From the NCBI GenBank assembly GCA_902777355.1, contig CACYTU010000027.1:1-53080 (forward strand): a stretch of DNA of 53,080 bases, in the 5' to 3' direction. Shown here piece after piece: positions 49,907-53,080 of this stretch. The notes beneath the pieces were generated by a model. The model ran no database searches, was not told the DNA's origin, and was given only the letters and a program-made list of their open reading frames with translations. The position numbers and the translations under genes were made by a program. Numbering within the stretch: the first letter of the stretch is position 1; the number at the start of each line of letters is the position of its first letter. The DNA comes from an uncultured Lachnospiraceae bacterium (GTDB taxonomy: Bacteria > Bacillota > Clostridia > Lachnospirales > Lachnospiraceae).

Positions 49907-50782
49907 ATGCATCACTATGTCTATCTGGTCAATAGATTTAATCTGAAAGAAAGCACGGATGAAATGATCCGGAGACTGAAAGAAGTCTCGGATGAGTATG
50001 GCCGGGACTACGAGATCATTGTCAATGAGACTCCCGAAGAGGCGGGCGCCGTCATGTCACGCTTTCAGGACACAGAATATATTATCACGGCCATCGGCGG
50101 AGACGGCTCGATCAACCGCCTGCTCAATGACCTTGTCGGCACAAAAAATATTCTCGCTTTCATTCCCGCCGGCACGGGAAACGACTTTGCCCGCACCTGC
50201 ATGAACGACATGGAGGACGGCATCCACGACATCGATCTCATACGGGTCAACGACCGCTACTGCGTCAATGTGGTCTGCTTCGGAATCGACGCGGATATAG
50301 CCAACGATGACACATTCATCCACAACCGTCTCATCCCCCGCAATATGCGCTTCAACGCGGGCGTCCTCTATCATTTTCTGAATCATAAAAAGGGACGTCT
50401 GCTCAAAGTCAAATACGAAGGCAGGACGGAGAAGCGCCGTTTTACAACCATTATCGCGGCTAACAGCCAATACTACGGATGCGGTTACAATGTATCTCCC
50501 GAGAGCCGTCTCGACGACGGATTGATGGAGGTTTTCCTGGTCAGAAGCCTCAGCAGACTGAAAATCGCAAAGCTTATTCTGTCCATGAAAAACGCAGGCC
50601 ACCTGAATAATCCGTCTGTGAAAATTTTAAAGACAAAAAAAATAACGATCACCGCCGCCGGGGAGTTCAAAGCCAATATCGACGGAGAGCCGCTGCCGGG
50701 CAGACATTTCGAACTGGAGATGGTCCCCCGTGCCATCCGCATTGATTTCAACCGGCAGTTTATCGAACGCGTCAGAATGTGA
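49907..50782 (+). CDS. Diacylglycerol/lipid kinase family protein (YegS/DagK-like)
   Basis: A 291-residue kinase that should phosphorylate a lipid such as diacylglycerol in phospholipid recycling. The catalytic-domain signature AIGGDGSINRLLNDL (near 62) and FIPAGTGNDFAR (near 86) are clear, followed by the beta-rich C-terminal domain with LDDGLMEVFLV and FKANIDGEPL. I prefer the ATG at 49907, with AGGAG upstream, over the start ten codons earlier. It follows the methyltransferase gene by 126 bases on the same strand. Confidence 0.93.
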   Translation: MHHYVYLVNRFNLKESTDEMIRRLKEVSDEYGRDYEIIVNETPEEAGAVMSRFQDTEYIITAIGGDGSINRLLNDLVGTKNILAFIPAGTGNDFARTCMNDMEDGIHDIDLIRVNDRYCVNVVCFGIDADIANDDTFIHNRLIPRNMRFNAGVLYHFLNHKKGRLLKVKYEGRTEKRRFTTIIAANSQYYGCGYNVSPESRLDDGLMEVFLVRSLSRLKIAKLILSMKNAGHLNNPSVKILKTKKITITAAGEFKANIDGEPLPGRHFELEMVPRAIRIDFNRQFIERVRM

Positions 50783-50885
50783 GTATATTTACCTGAAGCT
50801 AAAGGCGCGTGTAATTTCCAGTATTTCTCAGTGTGCAGGTTTTGCAAAAACTTCTCCTGATTGACATAATAAACAAAAAATAACC

Positions 50886-50929
50886 ACAAAAAAGTTTCAG
50901 GGGCAGGCCCTTCTTCGGCCTGCCCCTGT
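50886..50929 (-). terminator. Intrinsic terminator after dinB
   Basis: CAGGGGCAGGCC and GGCCTGCCCCTG form a 12-bp stem, followed on the minus strand by AAACTTTTTTG. It lies 15 bases past the dinB stop. On the plus strand the same stem could also terminate the convergent lipid kinase transcript. Confidence 0.85.
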
Positions 50930-50943
50930 CAGTCTTTCTATAC

Positions 50944-52440
50944 TCAAATTGTATCTTTTTTCTCTTTTTTATCTTTTTTATCTTTTCCGCTCCCGCGTTC
51001 ATTCGGGTCTGCTGTCGTCGTTCCGGCGCCGCGGTGTACTGCCCCGTCCCCGAAACGTCTGTTGATCATGGTCTCCATCTCGCGAAGCCGGGCAGCCCGG
51101 TCTGGTTGAGAGGCGGGCTGATCTTTCTGTTTTTCTTGTTCCTTCTGGTTTTTCCGCTTCCCCTGGTCTTTTTGTTTTTTCTGATCTCTCCGATCTTCCT
51201 GATCTTTCAGTTTTCCCGGCTCTTTCCGGTCTGCCTGAATGTCCTCAGGTTCCCAATCCAGCAGGCTCATCTGTCGGTATGCTCCGTCGTCGAGATCGGT
51301 GACGCCTGCCCCGACCAGACGGACTCCGGCACCTTCCGCAAACAGACCTTTTTCCCCCAGAAGCAGTTTATCTGCAAGCCCGGCTGCCGCCTGAAACAGG
51401 ACTTCTGTCCTGTTGGATGCATCAGCCAGCTGTCTCTGCGCCGACCTTCGCCGGAAATCGTCCGTCTTTACCGTGACAACAACCGTTTTTCCGTACACCC
51501 CGTCTCTCTGCAGCCTCCCGGCCACCTTGTCACAGAGATGCTGCAGCAGGGGCATAAACTCGGCCTCATAAGTCTCCTGGGTGATATCACTGGATGTCGT
51601 CCACTCATTCGAGTAGCTTTTTGCGTCCTCCCTCACCGGAGAGACTGCCGCTCTTCCGATCCCGTTTGCCGCGTTGTGAATATATTTTCCGCTCTTTTCC
51701 CCCAGGTGGTCGATCAGGACCTCCACCGGGATCCTTGCCGCATCCCCGATTGTACGGATTCCCAGAGTGAGCAGCCTCTGACTGGTTCTGCTCCCGCAGC
51801 CGTACAGTTCACCAATCGGAAGCGGCCACATCTTCTGCGGAACCTCCTCCGGAAAAAGAGTGTGGGTCCTGTCCGGCTTTTCAAAATCACTGGCCATTTT
51901 TGCCAGCAGTCGGTTCGAGGAAATACCCACATTTACCGTAAATCCGAGTTCCCCGAAAATTCTCTGCCGAATCTCCCCGGCCAGCTGCTTTGCAGTCTCA
52001 CGATGCCGCAGCGGCCCCCCGTCCCTGCTCGTTTCAGTTCGCCGCCGGCACAATTCCGTGGCATCCATATATGCCTCATCGATCGAAGCCTGCTCGACCA
52101 GAGGTGTGTATTCCCTCAGGATTTTCAAGAAGCCGCGGGAATACTCCCTGTAGGTCTGAAAGTCAGAAGGAATGATCACCAGCCCGGGACATTTCTGAAC
52201 TGCGGAGGCAATGGTCTCGGCCGTGCGGATCCCGTACTTTTTGGCCGGCAAAGACTTTGCAGTCACGATTCCGTGTCTTTTGGTCTGATCTCCGCCGACG
52301 ACCGCAGGAATTGTGCGCAAATCAACACTGCCCGGCTCTTCACGAAGTCTCTTCACTGCGGACCAGGACAAAAAAGCCGAATTCACATCAATATGAAAAA
52401 TTATTCTTTCTTCAGGTTTTCCGTTTTTTTCTTTTATCAT
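50944..52440 (-). CDS. dinB: DNA polymerase IV (Y-family)
   Basis: An error-prone translesion polymerase. Catalytic acidic residues are in FHIDVNSAFLSW (near 15-25) and EQASIDEAYMD (near 115-125). The helix-hairpin-helix ELYGCGSRTSQRLLTLGIRTIGD and the little-finger domain follow. After LLDWEPEDIQ comes a highly charged region of KDQ/KKQKDQ repeats (about 55 residues) and a lysine-rich tail, longer than in typical DinB and lacking a canonical clamp-binding end. The chosen ATG is 33 codons inside the longest frame and has only a modest ribosome site, so the start is uncertain. Confidence 0.92.
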   Translation of the reverse strand: MIKEKNGKPEERIIFHIDVNSAFLSWSAVKRLREEPGSVDLRTIPAVVGGDQTKRHGIVTAKSLPAKKYGIRTAETIASAVQKCPGLVIIPSDFQTYREYSRGFLKILREYTPLVEQASIDEAYMDATELCRRRTETSRDGGPLRHRETAKQLAGEIRQRIFGELGFTVNVGISSNRLLAKMASDFEKPDRTHTLFPEEVPQKMWPLPIGELYGCGSRTSQRLLTLGIRTIGDAARIPVEVLIDHLGEKSGKYIHNAANGIGRAAVSPVREDAKSYSNEWTTSSDITQETYEAEFMPLLQHLCDKVAGRLQRDGVYGKTVVVTVKTDDFRRRSAQRQLADASNRTEVLFQAAAGLADKLLLGEKGLFAEGAGVRLVGAGVTDLDDGAYRQMSLLDWEPEDIQADRKEPGKLKDQEDRRDQKKQKDQGKRKNQKEQEKQKDQPASQPDRAARLREMETMINRRFGDGAVHRGAGTTTADPNERGSGKDKKDKKEKKDTI

Positions 52441-52618
52441 CGTTCCTGCCAGTCCTGACATCCTGCAATGTGGTAAAAAGTTATGCAGACCGGAATCAAG
52501 TCCGGTTCCGCACTGTTCCCCTGTCCTGCCCCGGCACATCCGGGCACTGCAAAAAAGCGCATAGCAAAAACGCGCATTACAAAAAAAATCGATTTCCCTG
52601 CTTCACCGGTATAGTCGG

Positions 52619-52731
52619 ATAGAGTGAAACCTCACACGACTTAAGTCGCGTGCTTCCTACTGCCTGCCTTGCGGCAGGTTCCCCTTTCGGGGTTCGGACT
52701 GCCTTTCCACCATACAGCCTGAGTTCAGCTG
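52619..52731 (-). ncRNA. Right end of IS605-type element, possible omega-RNA scaffold
   Basis: Downstream of the tnpB stop, on the minus strand, are CCCC-GAAA-GGGG and CCTGCC-GCAA-GGCAGG hairpins with GNRA loops, then the palindrome CACGCGACTTAAGTCGTGTG. Such folds occur at the 3' ends of IS200/IS605 elements, where the guide RNA of TnpB is made. The element end is near 52619; the guide would lie just beyond it (inference). Confidence 0.6.
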
Positions 52732-53080
52732 TCACACTGCCGCAGCAGTGAGCGCCGCACTGAGGTTAATCAACGTGGATAAGGTGCAGGTGCTCCTCCG
52801 GCTGACTGAAGGATCTTTTGCCTCCAGCAGCTGCTCTGCCGTTTCCGGCAGAGACTTTAAGAGTTCCCGGATGAAATACCGGGCGCCGATATTGTAGCTA
52901 GCGTTCAGGTCACAGTTATAGATCTTTCCTGTGCTGAACTCACATATACTGTAGTTGTCAGCTGTCTTCTCCGATTCCTTCCCTCTTTTTACGCGTCCGC
53001 TCCCGTCGAAGGCGAGCCGGCTCGTGTTCCACGCGCAGACCGTGGAGACCCGGATCCTCCCGCGGTGCGCCTTCTGGGCC
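52732..53080 (-). CDS. tnpB: TnpB-type RNA-guided nuclease, C-terminal part (truncated by window edge)
   Basis: The last 115 residues of a TnpB/OrfB protein; the rest lies outside the window. VSTVCAWNTSRLAFDGSGRV corresponds to the target nucleic-acid-binding region, and ICEFSTGKIYNCDLNASYNI contains the third RuvC acidic residue (D in CDLNAS), followed by GARYFIREL. The zinc-finger cysteines are partly replaced (CAWN, CEF), as in the TnpB-related accessory subgroup of IS605 elements. The frame is open to the window edge, and the stop is followed by a structured element end. Confidence 0.9.
   Translation of the reverse strand, partial: AQKAHRGRIRVSTVCAWNTSRLAFDGSGRVKRGKESEKTADNYSICEFSTGKIYNCDLNASYNIGARYFIRELLKSLPETAEQLLEAKDPSVSRRSTCTLSTLINLSAALTAAAV

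Noticed and set aside
51034-52458. A 474-codon plus-strand open frame
   Set aside because: It is antisense to dinB, with low-complexity hydrophobic stretches produced by the charged repeat region of dinB.

Overview
The window looks like a chromosomal segment of an anaerobic Clostridia, most likely a Lachnospiraceae-type Firmicute (inference). Grounds: roughly balanced GC, strong AGGAGG ribosome binding sites, a thiS-F-G-H-E thiamine operon with TPP attenuator, YitT and DegV proteins, DUF3793/DUF2325/DUF6110 proteins, indolepyruvate:ferredoxin oxidoreductase, and radical-type dehydratase activase homologues. Nearly all genes are on the minus strand; the exceptions are an IS110-type element with the nitroreductase after it, and a methyltransferase/lipid kinase pair.

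Layout. 0.2-5.2 kb: phosphate acetyltransferase, tRNA-Pro, and an FtsX-type ABC exporter. 5.2-11.4 kb: a metal/redox neighbourhood (flavodoxin, DUF3793, DUF2325, P1B-like ATPase, DUF6110, AraC-type regulator) with palindromic operator candidates on the DUF2325 promoter. 11.9-19.2 kb: one long operon with Dus, Ser/Thr kinase, PP2C phosphatase and vWA protein (a TerY-P-like triad) plus two membrane zinc-ribbon proteins. 19.6-21.6 kb: IS110-family element with highly structured non-coding ends, flanked by a long imperfect inverted repeat. 21.6-24.6 kb: nitroreductase, ADP-ribosylglycohydrolase, 2-hydroxyacid dehydrogenase. 24.9-29.6 kb: thiamine thiazole operon behind a promoter, TPP riboswitch and terminator. 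29.7-35.2 kb: YitT, tRNA-Leu, rpsF-ssb-rpsR, and a LicC-like/LicD pair. 35.6-40.9 kb: ilvE-iorA-iorB and DegV. 41.2-47.8 kb: a tight six-gene operon joining a secreted repeat protein, two 2-hydroxyacyl-CoA-dehydratase-like subunits, a NapH/NosR-like membrane polyferredoxin, the ATP-dependent activase and a Cys-rich membrane protein. 48.3-52.4 kb: RlmI-like methyltransferase, lipid kinase, DNA polymerase IV. 52.6-53.1 kb: 3' part of a TnpB-type IS605 element running off the window.

Two things stand out. First, the 41.2-47.8 kb operon looks like an uncharacterised membrane-linked, ATP-driven low-potential reductase, in which one catalytic-subunit paralogue has lost most cluster cysteines. Second, the window is unusually rich in short tandem repeats (12 to 73 bp periods) placed just downstream of stop codons. 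In at least four genes the repeat unit contains the stop codon itself, so the gene's 3' tip has been copied in tandem into the spacer; comparable repeats also expand in frame inside several proteins.
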